Source of the DNA: Candidatus Hydrogenedentota bacterium
Lineage (GTDB): Bacteria; Hydrogenedentota; Hydrogenedentia; Hydrogenedentales; JAEUWI01
Length of the DNA: 10,328 nt
Direction of reading: 5' to 3'
Assembly (NCBI GenBank): GCA_030430835.1
Contig: JAUIKJ010000069.1
Location: 1 to 10,328 of the forward strand
The notes under the pieces are model-generated. The model was given only the letters and a program-made list of their open reading frames with translations. It did not search any database and was not told the origin of the DNA. Of this stretch, positions 1 to 6,529 are shown piece after piece (position 1 is the stretch's first letter; each line of letters opens with the position of its first letter). The position numbers were made by a program, and so were the translations under genes.

Positions 1-878
1 AGGACACCGAAGACGGCGGCTCGCTGGTCGTGTGTGACTTCACACCGAAGTGGCATGCGCCCACGAAGAAACTGCTCGGCACCGGCCACACCGCGCACTA
101 CAACGAGAAGAACCGTATCATCCACAATCCGCCGCGCAGCACCGCCTACGCAGTCTACGACGCGGAAGCACGCCGCTGGAGCAACTGGCAACGCATCGCG
201 ATGCCGGATGATCCGATCTTCTACAACTCCGGTGCCGGCTGCACCCAGCGCTTCGATCTGCCCAACGGCGATGTCCTGCTGCCCATCTACTGCAAGCCGG
301 AAGACGGCGGTCCCTACAGCACGACGGTGCTCCGTTGCCGTTTCGACGGCGAGACGCTCCGCTATGTCGAGCACGGGGATATGCTGCGCAACGACATCCA
401 GCGCGGCTTTGTCGAGCCCTCGCTCACGCGAGTCGGCGACCGCTTCTTCCTCACCATCCGCAACGACGAATCCGGCTACGTGACCAGCGGCGCCGACGGG
501 CTCCACTTTGATGCGCCGAAGAAATGGACCTTCGACGACGGCGAAGAACTGGGCAGCTACAACACGCAGCAGCATTGGGTCACGCACGGCGACAGGCTTT
601 ACCTCGTCTACACCCGCCGCGGCGCGGACAACGACCACGTCTTCCGACACCGTGCCCCGTTGTTCATGGCCGAAGTGGATCAGGAGAAGCTACAGGTTCT
701 GCGTGACACCGAGCGTGTTCTCGTCCCCGAGCGCGGCGCACGTCTCGGTAACTTCGCGGTGACGGAAGTCAGTCCCGAGGAGACCTGGGTCACCGTTGCC
801 GAATGGATGCAGCCCGTGGGCATCGAGAAGTACGGGTCGGACAACAGCGTGTATGTGGCGCGGATTCGCTGGAAGTAG
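1..878 (+). CDS. Sialidase-like (BNR/Asp-box clan) beta-propeller protein, 3' part only
   Basis: The reading frame is open from the window's left edge (first full codon at 3) to a TAG at 876-878, giving about 291 residues with the N-terminus missing. A GTG at 30 lies inside this open frame and is probably not the true start. The protein looks like the C-terminal part of an exo-alpha-sialidase-type propeller. Around visible residues 136-155 a GFVEPSL segment is followed by GDRFFLTIRND, which matches the 'EPSL...DGRL...R' blade typical of sialidase-like proteins. Further blades follow, for example HGDRLYLVYTRRG and a C-terminal LGNFAVTEVSPEETWV. Proteins of this clan often act on glycans outside the cytoplasm, but I cannot see the signal peptide or the full catalytic set, so glycosidase activity is inference. 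The gene converges on parE, which ends 32 nt away, and I see no clear terminator between them. Other propeller glycosidase or lyase families remain possible. Confidence 0.72.
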   Translation, partial: DTEDGGSLVVCDFTPKWHAPTKKLLGTGHTAHYNEKNRIIHNPPRSTAYAVYDAEARRWSNWQRIAMPDDPIFYNSGAGCTQRFDLPNGDVLLPIYCKPEDGGPYSTTVLRCRFDGETLRYVEHGDMLRNDIQRGFVEPSLTRVGDRFFLTIRNDESGYVTSGADGLHFDAPKKWTFDDGEELGSYNTQQHWVTHGDRLYLVYTRRGADNDHVFRHRAPLFMAEVDQEKLQVLRDTERVLVPERGARLGNFAVTEVSPEETWVTVAEWMQPVGIEKYGSDNSVYVARIRWK

Positions 879-910
879 GGGAGGGAGCGCAACGGAGAAA
901 TTGACAGCGC

Positions 911-1228
911 TTATTCCTCTGTAAACAACGCCTCAATATCGCGGGAGGCGTGAAGTATACGAACGATTTCCAAGCCGTCCGGTATTTCCCGGTAGAAAAC
1001 CAGATGCTTTTCGAATCCCCGAATCGGCCACATACGGAGGCCTTGCAGTACCGGGTTGCGAAAGTCTTGTGGCGCGCCGGCCCCGGGTGTTTGGGAAAGC
1101 AATTGGAACGCGTTTTCTGATGCGGTAATGAATCGGTAGGCGGCATCCAAGTTATCATGCGCGATGAAGTCGGCGAGCTCGATGAGATCGTGCTTGGCTT
1201 TCTCTCGCTTGATGATGCGCAGCGTCAT
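911..1228 (-). CDS. parE: ParE-family type II toxin (RelE/ParE superfamily)
   Basis: This small protein of 105 residues has the RelE/ParE fold pattern. It has a basic N-terminal strand (MTLRIIKREK), two helices rich in charged and aromatic residues, and a C-terminal beta hairpin. That hairpin reads HLVFYREIPDGLEIVRILHASRD (residues 75-97) apart from its breaks, and the FYR and LHASRD elements are typical of ParE. Known ParE proteins poison DNA gyrase, whereas RelE relatives cut mRNA. The gyrase role is inferred from similarity and from the ParD-type partner. The start was placed at the ATG 1228-1226 because it overlaps the parD stop in an ATGA arrangement, a sign of translational coupling. 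The longer frame back to 1288 would only run over the parD coding sequence. The gene pair looks less GC-rich than its neighbours, which fits acquisition by transfer. Confidence 0.85.
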   Translation of the reverse strand: MTLRIIKREKAKHDLIELADFIAHDNLDAAYRFITASENAFQLLSQTPGAGAPQDFRNPVLQGLRMWPIRGFEKHLVFYREIPDGLEIVRILHASRDIEALFTEE

Positions 1229-1488
1229 TGGCCGCCAGTGTTTCTCCGCTGATGCCGCTGACGGACTTCCTCGCGAATAGCGGTCCAATCGTCTTGCGTC
1301 ATTTCGGAGGCTTCGCTTTCGAGGCCTTGAAGCAGCAGGGTTTCGAGACGGGCCTCCGCCTTGCGTTTCTGCTCTTCGCGCACCAGAGACCGAAGGTATT
1401 CACTCACGGTCCCGAAGCCTCCCTGACCGACTTGATTCTCGATGAAGGTCTTGAGAGACGCGGGGAGAGAGATGGTGATTGTGGGCAT
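1225..1488 (-). CDS. parD: ParD-family antitoxin (ribbon-helix-helix)
   Basis: This 87-residue protein opens with MPTITISLPASLKTFIENQV, the usual ParD ribbon-helix-helix start in which the first strand binds DNA and mediates dimerisation. A GFGTVSEYLRSLVREE stretch (residues 24-39) is the family's second helix. The charged C-terminal part (about 40-80) should wrap and neutralise ParE. The start at 1488 is chosen because the family begins with this strand and because AAAGGAG lies about 8 nt upstream (complement of 1497-1503). An upstream in-frame start at 1524 would add 12 residues that do not resemble the family. The gene precedes parE and overlaps it by 4 nt, the normal antitoxin-first order. 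ParD proteins usually repress their own promoter, and an inverted-repeat cluster fitting this role lies at 1525-1552. Confidence 0.87.
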   Translation of the reverse strand: MPTITISLPASLKTFIENQVGQGGFGTVSEYLRSLVREEQKRKAEARLETLLLQGLESEASEMTQDDWTAIREEVRQRHQRRNTGGQ

Positions 1489-1524
1489 TGCCGGAACTCC
1501 TTTACAGAGAATAGTTTGCCACAC

Positions 1525-1552
1525 TTCTTATTTGTTCTCAACAGATAAGAAC
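1525..1552 (-). promoter_or_regulatory. Candidate ParD operator (nested inverted repeats upstream of parD)
   Basis: Just upstream of the parD ribosome binding site, TTCTTAT at 1525-1531 is repeated exactly in inverse as ATAAGAA at 1545-1551. A second inverse pair, GTTCT at 1534-1538 and AGAAC at 1548-1552, shares the same right arm. Several related half-sites close together are what ribbon-helix-helix antitoxins tend to bind. A TTGAGA hexamer on the minus strand falls within the region and could be a -35, but no convincing -10 at standard spacing follows. The operator role is inferred from position and symmetry. Confidence 0.45.
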
Positions 1553-1785
1553 TTTTCCTAACGTGTCCAGCTGTGATCTTGGGCAAACGTGGCAAAGTGT
1601 TCCTTGCGAATGCAATGGGTCGGCCATTCTCCTCCGCCCCGTTTCATGGCGATGGGGAGGAGGAAAGGCCCGAAATTTCGAAGACGGAATTGTTTTGGCG
1701 TCTTGGAGGCCTTCGGGCGATTACGTGGATCGGTCGGGAAACCGTTGCGAGATATTGAACGATACTGCCTAGGTTTCATTTCAAC
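1553..1785. other. Intergenic stretch with no supportable gene; weak nested inverted repeats
   Basis: Open frames occur here on both strands but none resembles a known protein, and the longest one runs into the hppA 3' end and its terminator. There is a perfect 10-bp palindrome CGAAATTTCG at 1671-1680. It sits inside a nested arrangement: AAGGCC (1665-1670) pairs with GGCCTT (1708-1713), and AAGACG (1681-1686) pairs with CGTCTT (1699-1704). This could be a folded RNA element, a decayed repeat, or chance. I see no clear promoter within it. Confidence 0.3.
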
Positions 1786-1822
1786 ATAAAAACCGGCCGC
1801 CGGGGTAACCCGGCGGCCGGTT
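1786..1822 (-). terminator. Intrinsic terminator of hppA (end of the acpP-fabF-rnc-hppA series)
   Basis: Positions 1791-1804 pair perfectly with 1809-1822, giving a 14-bp, very GC-rich stem closed by a 4-nt loop. Read on the minus strand, the stem is followed by a run of five T (two of them the end of the stem) and then ATGTT. It begins 25 nt after the hppA stop codon at 1847-1849. The plus-strand side has no T run, so termination is expected only for leftward transcription. Confidence 0.88.
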
Positions 1823-1846
1823 CGATTAGCGAGGTTCGTTTTCGGC

Positions 1847-3910
1847 TTAGAGCGCCGCGAAGAGCGGGGCAAGCACGAGGCTGATGACGCACATGAGCTT
1901 GATCAGGATGTTGATCGAGGGGCCGACGGTGTCCTTCAGCGGGTCACCGACGGTGTCACCAACCACCGCTGCCTTGTGCGCTTCGGAGTTCTTGCCGCCG
2001 TGGTGGCCTTCTTCGATGTACTTCTTGGCGTTGTCCATCGCGCCGCCGCTGTTGGCGGTCTGAATGCCCAGCATCACGCCGGTCGCAATCGCACCGACAA
2101 GGAGGCCGGCAAGGCCTTCCGGTCCAAGCAGGATGCCCATGACGAGCGGCAGGAAGATGGCCACGATGCCCGGCTTCAGCATGCCGCGAATCGCGCCCTG
2201 GGTGGCGATGTCGACGCACTTCGTGCTGTCGGGATCGATGCCTTCCTTACCTTCACGGAGACCGGGGATCTCCTTGAACTGACGACGCACTTCCAGAATC
2301 ATCGTGTCCGCGCAGTCACCGACGGCCCGGAAGAGCATGGCGGAAACCCAGAAGGGCAACATTGCGCCAATCAGCAGACCCGCGAGAATCTTCGGATCTT
2401 CGAGGCTGACACCCTTCTCGTGAAGTCCCGCGGAGAGGATAAACGCGCTCAGCAGGCCGATGGCCGCGAAGGCCGCACTGCCGATGGCGAAGCCCTTGCC
2501 GATGGCCGCCGTCGTGTTGCCGACGGAGTCGAGGTTGTCGGTGATCTCACGCACCTTCGGGTCGAGGTGCGCCATCTCGGCGATACCGCCGGCGTTGTCC
2601 GCGATGGGGCCGTAGGCGTCCACGGCAACAACCATGCCCGTCGTCGCGAGCATGCCAAGCGCCGCCAGCGCAACGCCGTACACACCGCAGAAGGAGAAGG
2701 CCGCAACGACCGCACCGGCGAGGATAATCACCGGGATCATGGTGCTTTCCATGCCGACCGCGGTGCCTTCCACGACGGCCGTGGCCGAACCGGTCTCACA
2801 ACGGCGCGCGAGGTTCTTCACCGGCTTGTAATCGGAAGAGGTGAAGTACTCACTTACGAAGCCGACAATGCCACCCGCGACAATACCGATAACGCAGGCC
2901 GCGATCGGTCCCCACCACTGGTATTCAACACCAGCAACCACGAAGTTGCTACCGGCAAAGTAGCCGTATCCGGCAACGCCAAGGATCGACAGGCCCGCCG
3001 CCACATAGGTACCCATCATGAGCGCCGACTGCGGATTGCTGGACGCGAAGATCTTCACGTACATCACGCCAACGAAGGAGGCGATGATGCCGATGGCCGC
3101 CGCGATGAAGGGGAAGGCCGTCACGTAGCCATTCGAGCCGGCAACGGTGGTACCGACCGCGGTGATGGTCGCCGCGATGGCGAGGCTCGCGATGATGGAC
3201 TCGACGTAGGACTCAAGCAAGTCCGCGCCGAGACCGGCCACGTCACCGACATTGTCACCGACGTTGTCCGCGATCACCGCCGGGTTGCGCGGATCGTCTT
3301 CGGGGATACCGGCCTCAACCTTGCCGACGAGGTCGGCGCCCATGTCGGCACCCTTGGTAAAGATGCCGCCGCCAGAGCGCGCAAAAAGCGCGATGAGCGA
3401 AGCGCCCATCGCGTAACCGTTCACAATATTCATGTCCTGGAATACGGCGTATACGATCGCAAGGCCGATCAGGGCAATGCCTACGACGCCCATACCCATG
3501 ACACCGCCGCCGCTAACCGCGACGTCGAGCGCGGCCGTGACACCGCCGGACTCCGCCGCCGCCGCCGTACGCGAGTTGGCGCGCGTGGCGATGTACATGC
3601 CCAGGAAGCCCGCGCAGGCGCTCGCAATCGCGCCCGCCGCGAAGGCGACACCCGTCTTCCAGTTCAACAGGAAGTCTGGCCGCACAAATCCGGCAATGGT
3701 GAACAGAGCCACGACAACGAGACCAATACCGAAAACCCACACATACTCGCGCTTCATGAAGGCGAGCGCGCCTTCCTGAACGTAACGCGAGAGCGTGGCC
3801 ATCCGCTCGTTGCCCTGCGGTTTCGAAAGCACGTATCGTGCAAGATACACGACAAACAGTAGCGAGAATACTCCCGCACCGCATGCAATCTTCAAGAATG
3901 GTAATTCCAT
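1847..3910 (-). CDS. hppA: Membrane-bound K+-dependent pyrophosphatase, ion-pumping (H+ and/or Na+)
   Basis: This 687-residue, strongly hydrophobic protein has the length and motifs of the membrane pyrophosphatase family (expected about 16 transmembrane helices). These enzymes hydrolyse cytoplasmic pyrophosphate and use the energy to pump H+ or Na+ out. Active-site signatures are all present: GADLVGKVEAG (191-201), DNVGDNVGD (215-223), DNAGGIAEMA (438-447), and the C-terminal KNSEAHKAAVVGDTVGDPLKDT region (640-661). GNTTAAIGKG (464-473) has Ala468 and Gly471 where K+-independent enzymes carry Lys and Thr, so this belongs to the K+-dependent group. In helix 6, GADLLESYVESII has glutamates at both 233 and 237, positions that differ between ion-specificity groups. 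H+, Na+ or dual pumping therefore cannot be decided here. The start at 3910 is supported by GAGGAG about 13 nt upstream. The gene follows rnc by 49 nt and ends before a strong terminator. Confidence 0.96.
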   Translation of the reverse strand: MELPFLKIACGAGVFSLLFVVYLARYVLSKPQGNERMATLSRYVQEGALAFMKREYVWVFGIGLVVVALFTIAGFVRPDFLLNWKTGVAFAAGAIASACAGFLGMYIATRANSRTAAAAESGGVTAALDVAVSGGGVMGMGVVGIALIGLAIVYAVFQDMNIVNGYAMGASLIALFARSGGGIFTKGADMGADLVGKVEAGIPEDDPRNPAVIADNVGDNVGDVAGLGADLLESYVESIIASLAIAATITAVGTTVAGSNGYVTAFPFIAAAIGIIASFVGVMYVKIFASSNPQSALMMGTYVAAGLSILGVAGYGYFAGSNFVVAGVEYQWWGPIAACVIGIVAGGIVGFVSEYFTSSDYKPVKNLARRCETGSATAVVEGTAVGMESTMIPVIILAGAVVAAFSFCGVYGVALAALGMLATTGMVVAVDAYGPIADNAGGIAEMAHLDPKVREITDNLDSVGNTTAAIGKGFAIGSAAFAAIGLLSAFILSAGLHEKGVSLEDPKILAGLLIGAMLPFWVSAMLFRAVGDCADTMILEVRRQFKEIPGLREGKEGIDPDSTKCVDIATQGAIRGMLKPGIVAIFLPLVMGILLGPEGLAGLLVGAIATGVMLGIQTANSGGAMDNAKKYIEEGHHGGKNSEAHKAAVVGDTVGDPLKDTVGPSINILIKLMCVISLVLAPLFAAL

Positions 3911-3959
3911 AATTTACCCCAAGCTCCTCTTTCGCTGTTGTGCGATGGCCGCCTGGCGG

Positions 3960-4676
3960 TCAGTCGATGTCCTGACCTGTCCGCCGGAGCGCTTCACGCG
4001 CTGCCTGTTGTTCCGCTTCCTTTTTGGAAGCGCCAACGCCCCGGCCCGTCGGGACGTCGTTTACAAAAACTTCCACTTCAAATTCTTTGTCGTGATCCGG
4101 CCCGTCGGCGCGGATCACGTCGAAGCGCGGCAGGCCCAGGCGTTCCGCCTGACAGTAATGCTGCAATCGCGACTTGTAATCCCACGCGCGGCCTGAACGT
4201 ACGACCCGCTGAATCTCTTCCTCAAAGACGCGCACGACAAAGGCCTGCGCGGCTTCCCAGCCACTATCCAGATAGAGCGCGCCGATCAGCGCCTCCATAC
4301 AATCTGCAACAAGCGCGAGTCGGTCGCGTCCCCCGGAAAGCTCTTCACCCTTACCCAACCTAATGGTAGGTACAATTTCCAGTTCGCGTCCCACACGCGC
4401 CACACATTTTCGATTAACGACCCCCGCGCGCAGCCGGCTGTACTCGCCCGGCGTCCGGTTCGGCAACACCTCGAAAAGATGATGCGCCACCGCGAGGCCC
4501 AACACCGCATCGCCGAGAAACTCCAGTGACTCATAGTCGTGAAGCGGCTCGTTCGCCTCAGGAACGATAGAAGCATGCGTGAGCGCACGGTTGAAAAGGG
4601 CGTCGTCATTTATTCGGAAGCCCAACCTTCCCGCGAGCTTATGAAGCTCGCGCGTGCGCGCCGCATGCTCAGTCAT
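3960..4676 (-). CDS. rnc: Ribonuclease III
   Basis: RNase III cuts double-stranded RNA, processing ribosomal RNA precursors and structured mRNAs in the cytoplasm. The 238-residue product has the N-terminal endonuclease domain with the family signature ESLEFLGDA (residues 49-57). The expected acidic catalytic residues are Glu52, Asp56, Asp125 and Glu128 (in VADCMEA), with the same spacing as in E. coli. A double-stranded-RNA-binding domain follows, from about DYKSRLQHYCQ (166) to GASKKEAEQQAAREAL (215-230). The ATG at 4676-4674 is chosen because it overlaps the fabF stop by only 8 nt (ATGACTGA) and gives a normal N-terminus. An upstream in-frame start at 4712 would overlap fabF by 44 nt. No strong ribosome binding site precedes it, so translation is probably coupled to fabF. 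The fabF-rnc order is common in bacteria. Confidence 0.96.
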   Translation of the reverse strand: MTEHAARTRELHKLAGRLGFRINDDALFNRALTHASIVPEANEPLHDYESLEFLGDAVLGLAVAHHLFEVLPNRTPGEYSRLRAGVVNRKCVARVGRELEIVPTIRLGKGEELSGGRDRLALVADCMEALIGALYLDSGWEAAQAFVVRVFEEEIQRVVRSGRAWDYKSRLQHYCQAERLGLPRFDVIRADGPDHDKEFEVEVFVNDVPTGRGVGASKKEAEQQAAREALRRTGQDID

Positions 4677-5895
4677 ATCGTCCGAAGACAATCGATGCGT
4701 TGTGACCCCCAAATCCTAACGAGTTTGACATGGCGAATGCAATCTTCGCCTCGCGCGCTTCGTTCGCAATGATGTTTACATCGCACTCGGGGTCGGGCGT
4801 TTCGTAGTTGATATTGGGGGGCAGAACCCCGTGTTCTATGGCCAGCAGGCACGCCGCGCCTTCGACCGCACCCGCCGCCCCCAGCAGGTGCCCATGCATC
4901 GATTTCGTCGAGCTCACCGGCGGCATCTGCGTCCCAAATACCGCCTTCAGCGCCTGGGTCTCACTCGCGTCATTCAGTTTGGTGCTGGTCCCGTGGGCAT
5001 TGAAGTAGCCGATGTCTTCCGGATTCAGCTTGCCCAGGGTGAGCGCCTGCTTCATTGCGGCTGCGGGACCCGACCCGTCTTCACGGGGCGCGGCGATATG
5101 GTAGGCATCGCAGGACTCGCCAAGCATCACAATCTCACCCAGAATCTCCGCGCCGCGCGCCTTGGCGTGTTCGTCGGATTCCAGCACAAGGACGGCGGCG
5201 CCTTCGCCCATCACGAAGCCATCGCGATCCAGATCAAAGGGACGCGACGCTTTCTCGGGCTCATCGTTGCGACCCGTGGAGAGGGCACGCATCGCGCCGA
5301 AACCGGCAATCGCGAAGGGGATAATCGTGGATTCCGTGCCGCCCGCAAGCATCACATCCGCTTTGCCGAGGCGGATGGCGTCGGCCGCGTCGCCAATGCA
5401 GTGGGAACCGGTGGCGCAGGCCGTGACGATCACCTTGTTCGGTCCCATGTAGCCATGGGCCTGGGCCACATACCCGGAGGCCGCGTTGGTAATCCCCGTG
5501 GGAATCATCAGCGGGGAGACCCGGCGCGGCCCGCCGTGATCATGCTTCACACAGTTGTCATAAATGGTGTCAATACCCGCGATACCGGACCCGATCATCA
5601 CGCCGCAACGGTAAGGATCCTCGCGGTCCAGCTCCACACCCGCCTGGGCCACGGCCTGGTTGGCCGCTTCTACGGCAAACACCGTGCAACGGCAATGGCG
5701 CCGCTGTTCCTTGTTGTCCATGTTGTGCGGGGACACGTCCTCAGCGATTCCAGCAATCTTGGCGGGATAGTCCGTCGGGTCGAAGGTGTCGATGGTGCGG
5801 ATGCCCGAGCGGCCGGCAGTGAGGTTTTCCCAGAAGGTCTTCACGGTGTTGCCCAGCGGGGAGACGATGCCGATTCCGGTGACTACGATACGCAT
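4669..5895 (-). CDS. fabF: 3-oxoacyl-[acyl-carrier-protein] synthase II (KAS II)
   Basis: The enzyme condenses malonyl-ACP with a growing acyl-ACP in fatty-acid elongation. The 408-residue protein starts MRIVVTGIGIVSPLG, the standard FabF opening. It has the Cys-His-His catalytic triad: Cys160 in VTACATGSH, His301 in NAHGTSTKLND and His336 in STKSMHGHLLGAAGA, with the conserved Lys331 just before. The C-terminus NSLGFGGHNASIVF is also typical. The start at 5895 is preferred over the longer frame to 5967 because homology begins there and because GGAGAG lies 8-10 nt upstream (complement near 5902-5909). acpP lies 114 nt upstream, and that gap contains two stem-loops. rnc overlaps the 3' end. 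The gene pairs directly with its substrate carrier ACP, so co-expression makes sense. Confidence 0.96.
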   Translation of the reverse strand: MRIVVTGIGIVSPLGNTVKTFWENLTAGRSGIRTIDTFDPTDYPAKIAGIAEDVSPHNMDNKEQRRHCRCTVFAVEAANQAVAQAGVELDREDPYRCGVMIGSGIAGIDTIYDNCVKHDHGGPRRVSPLMIPTGITNAASGYVAQAHGYMGPNKVIVTACATGSHCIGDAADAIRLGKADVMLAGGTESTIIPFAIAGFGAMRALSTGRNDEPEKASRPFDLDRDGFVMGEGAAVLVLESDEHAKARGAEILGEIVMLGESCDAYHIAAPREDGSGPAAAMKQALTLGKLNPEDIGYFNAHGTSTKLNDASETQALKAVFGTQMPPVSSTKSMHGHLLGAAGAVEGAACLLAIEHGVLPPNINYETPDPECDVNIIANEAREAKIAFAMSNSLGFGGHNASIVFGRYD

Positions 5896-5920
5896 GAAAC
5901 GATCTCTCCATAACTGCGAA

Positions 5921-5959
5921 TACCCAGCCCCCCCGGTAGGATGCCGATTGGGCTGGGTA
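5921..5959 (-). promoter_or_regulatory. Stem-loop in the leader of fabF
   Basis: TACCCAGCCC at 5921-5930 pairs perfectly with GGGCTGGGTA at 5950-5959, a 10-bp stem with a 19-nt loop. In the leftward transcript it lies between acpP and fabF and ends 25 nt before the fabF start, just ahead of the ribosome binding site. No T run follows, so it is not a classical terminator. It may be a processing, stability or translational control element. Its function is inferred only from structure and place. Confidence 0.45.
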
Positions 5960-5982
5960 CTGCGCAAAAAGGTTTATTTGAA

Positions 5983-5998
5983 GCGCCCGCCTGGGCGC
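5983..5998 (-). promoter_or_regulatory. Short GC stem-loop just after acpP (possible weak attenuator)
   Basis: GCGCCC at 5983-5988 pairs with GGGCGC at 5993-5998 around a 4-nt loop, 11 nt past the acpP stop codon. In the leftward transcript an A/T-rich stretch follows, including a run of five T about 12 nt downstream. This is too far and too interrupted for a standard intrinsic terminator. It could slow polymerase or protect the 3' end of a short acpP mRNA, which would fit the high demand for ACP. Confidence 0.35.
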
Positions 5999-6009
5999 GG
6001 AGCGGTCTC

Positions 6010-6246
6010 CTACATCTTCGATTCGATGTATTTCACGGCGTCGCCGACCGTCTCAATGGCGTTGGCTTCGTCGTCGATGTCAATGTTGTATTCCTCCTCC
6101 AGCGCCATCATCAGCTCCGTGACATCCAGCGAATCGGCGCCCAGATCGTCAATGATCTTGGCGTCGTCGGTGACTTCCTCCGGCTTGCGGTCGAGACGTT
6201 CCGCGATAATTTCGCGTACCTTCTCAGCGATGTTTGTTTCTGCCAT
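6010..6246 (-). CDS. acpP: Acyl carrier protein
   Basis: This small, very acidic 78-residue protein carries growing acyl chains on a 4'-phosphopantetheine arm during fatty-acid synthesis. The attachment site is Ser39 in DDLGADSLDVTEL, and the helix after it (MALEEEYNIDIDDE) is the usual recognition helix II for partner enzymes. The start at 6246 is supported by a near-perfect ribosome binding site, AAAGGAGGT (complement of 6253-6261), about 7 nt upstream, and by the family's normal length. An in-frame upstream start at 6306 would add 20 residues foreign to the family. The gene comes first in the leftward series before fabF. The strong ribosome binding site and good promoter suggest high expression. 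Confidence 0.97.
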   Translation of the reverse strand: MAETNIAEKVREIIAERLDRKPEEVTDDAKIIDDLGADSLDVTELMMALEEEYNIDIDDEANAIETVGDAVKYIESKM

Positions 6247-6313
6247 GCGCGCACCTCCTTTCTTTCGTAAATTTTGTCGCTCGCTTGGTTTACGCGCGAT
6301 TGACAAGTGTTAA

Positions 6314-6343
6314 AGTATACCGGCCAAAGCGGCCGGGCTGCAA
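6314..6343 (-). promoter_or_regulatory. Sigma70-like promoter of acpP with palindrome in the spacer
   Basis: On the minus strand a TATACT -10 box (complement of 6314-6319; five of six consensus bases) follows TTGCAG (complement of 6338-6343; three of six) with an 18-nt spacer. Transcription would start near 6307, leaving a leader of about 60 nt before acpP. The spacer holds a perfect inverted repeat, CCGGCC at 6320-6325 and GGCCGG at 6331-6336, around 5 nt. This is ideally placed to be an operator. Box assignment is by eye and the regulator is unknown. Confidence 0.55.
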
Positions 6344-6472
6344 GTTTTACGACCGCATGCACTGTGCAGATGCCGCACACGCCAACCGTTCTACACGGCC
6401 TCGGGAGCCATCGACCTTGAAGGCTCTCCGCGCGGCCGCCATAATGCGGAACCTGCCGAAGCGCAATTCGGT

Positions 6473-6501
6473 TTGACATTAAACAGTACGACGGCTTACG
6501 A
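6473..6501 (+). promoter_or_regulatory. Possible promoter of the TAXI-hydrolase-TRAP operon
   Basis: A perfect TTGACA lies at 6473-6478, followed 18 nt later by a weak TACGAA hexamer (6497-6502; 17 nt would give TTACGA). The site is about 50 nt upstream of the chosen start of the solute receptor, a sensible promoter distance. The poor -10 match makes this tentative. Confidence 0.3.
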
Positions 6502-6529
6502 ACGCAAGTCGAACGCAGGAAGGAGCCTC

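Noticed and set aside
879..910. Possible bidirectional terminator between the sialidase-like gene and parE
   Set aside because: Only a 5-bp AGCGC/GCGCT pairing with a long loop and no T run was found, which is too weak to call.
1558..1872. A 104-codon minus-strand frame across the parD-hppA gap
   Set aside because: It begins inside the hppA 3' end, runs through the intrinsic terminator stem and matches no family I recognise.
1976..3862. A 628-codon open frame on the + strand opposite hppA
   Set aside because: Its product is a low-complexity mixture rich in Arg, Gly, Asp and His with no recognisable family, as expected for the complement of a high-GC membrane-protein gene. The minus strand carries a fully convincing pyrophosphatase.
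4831..5913. A 360-codon open frame on the + strand opposite fabF
   Set aside because: The translation has no family likeness and mirrors the fabF codon pattern; fabF has all its catalytic residues on the other strand.
6300..6321. Perfect TTGACA on the + strand near TATACC, suggesting a rightward promoter
   Set aside because: The spacing is only 10 nt, too short for sigma70. The TATA part is better explained as the -10 box of the leftward acpP promoter.
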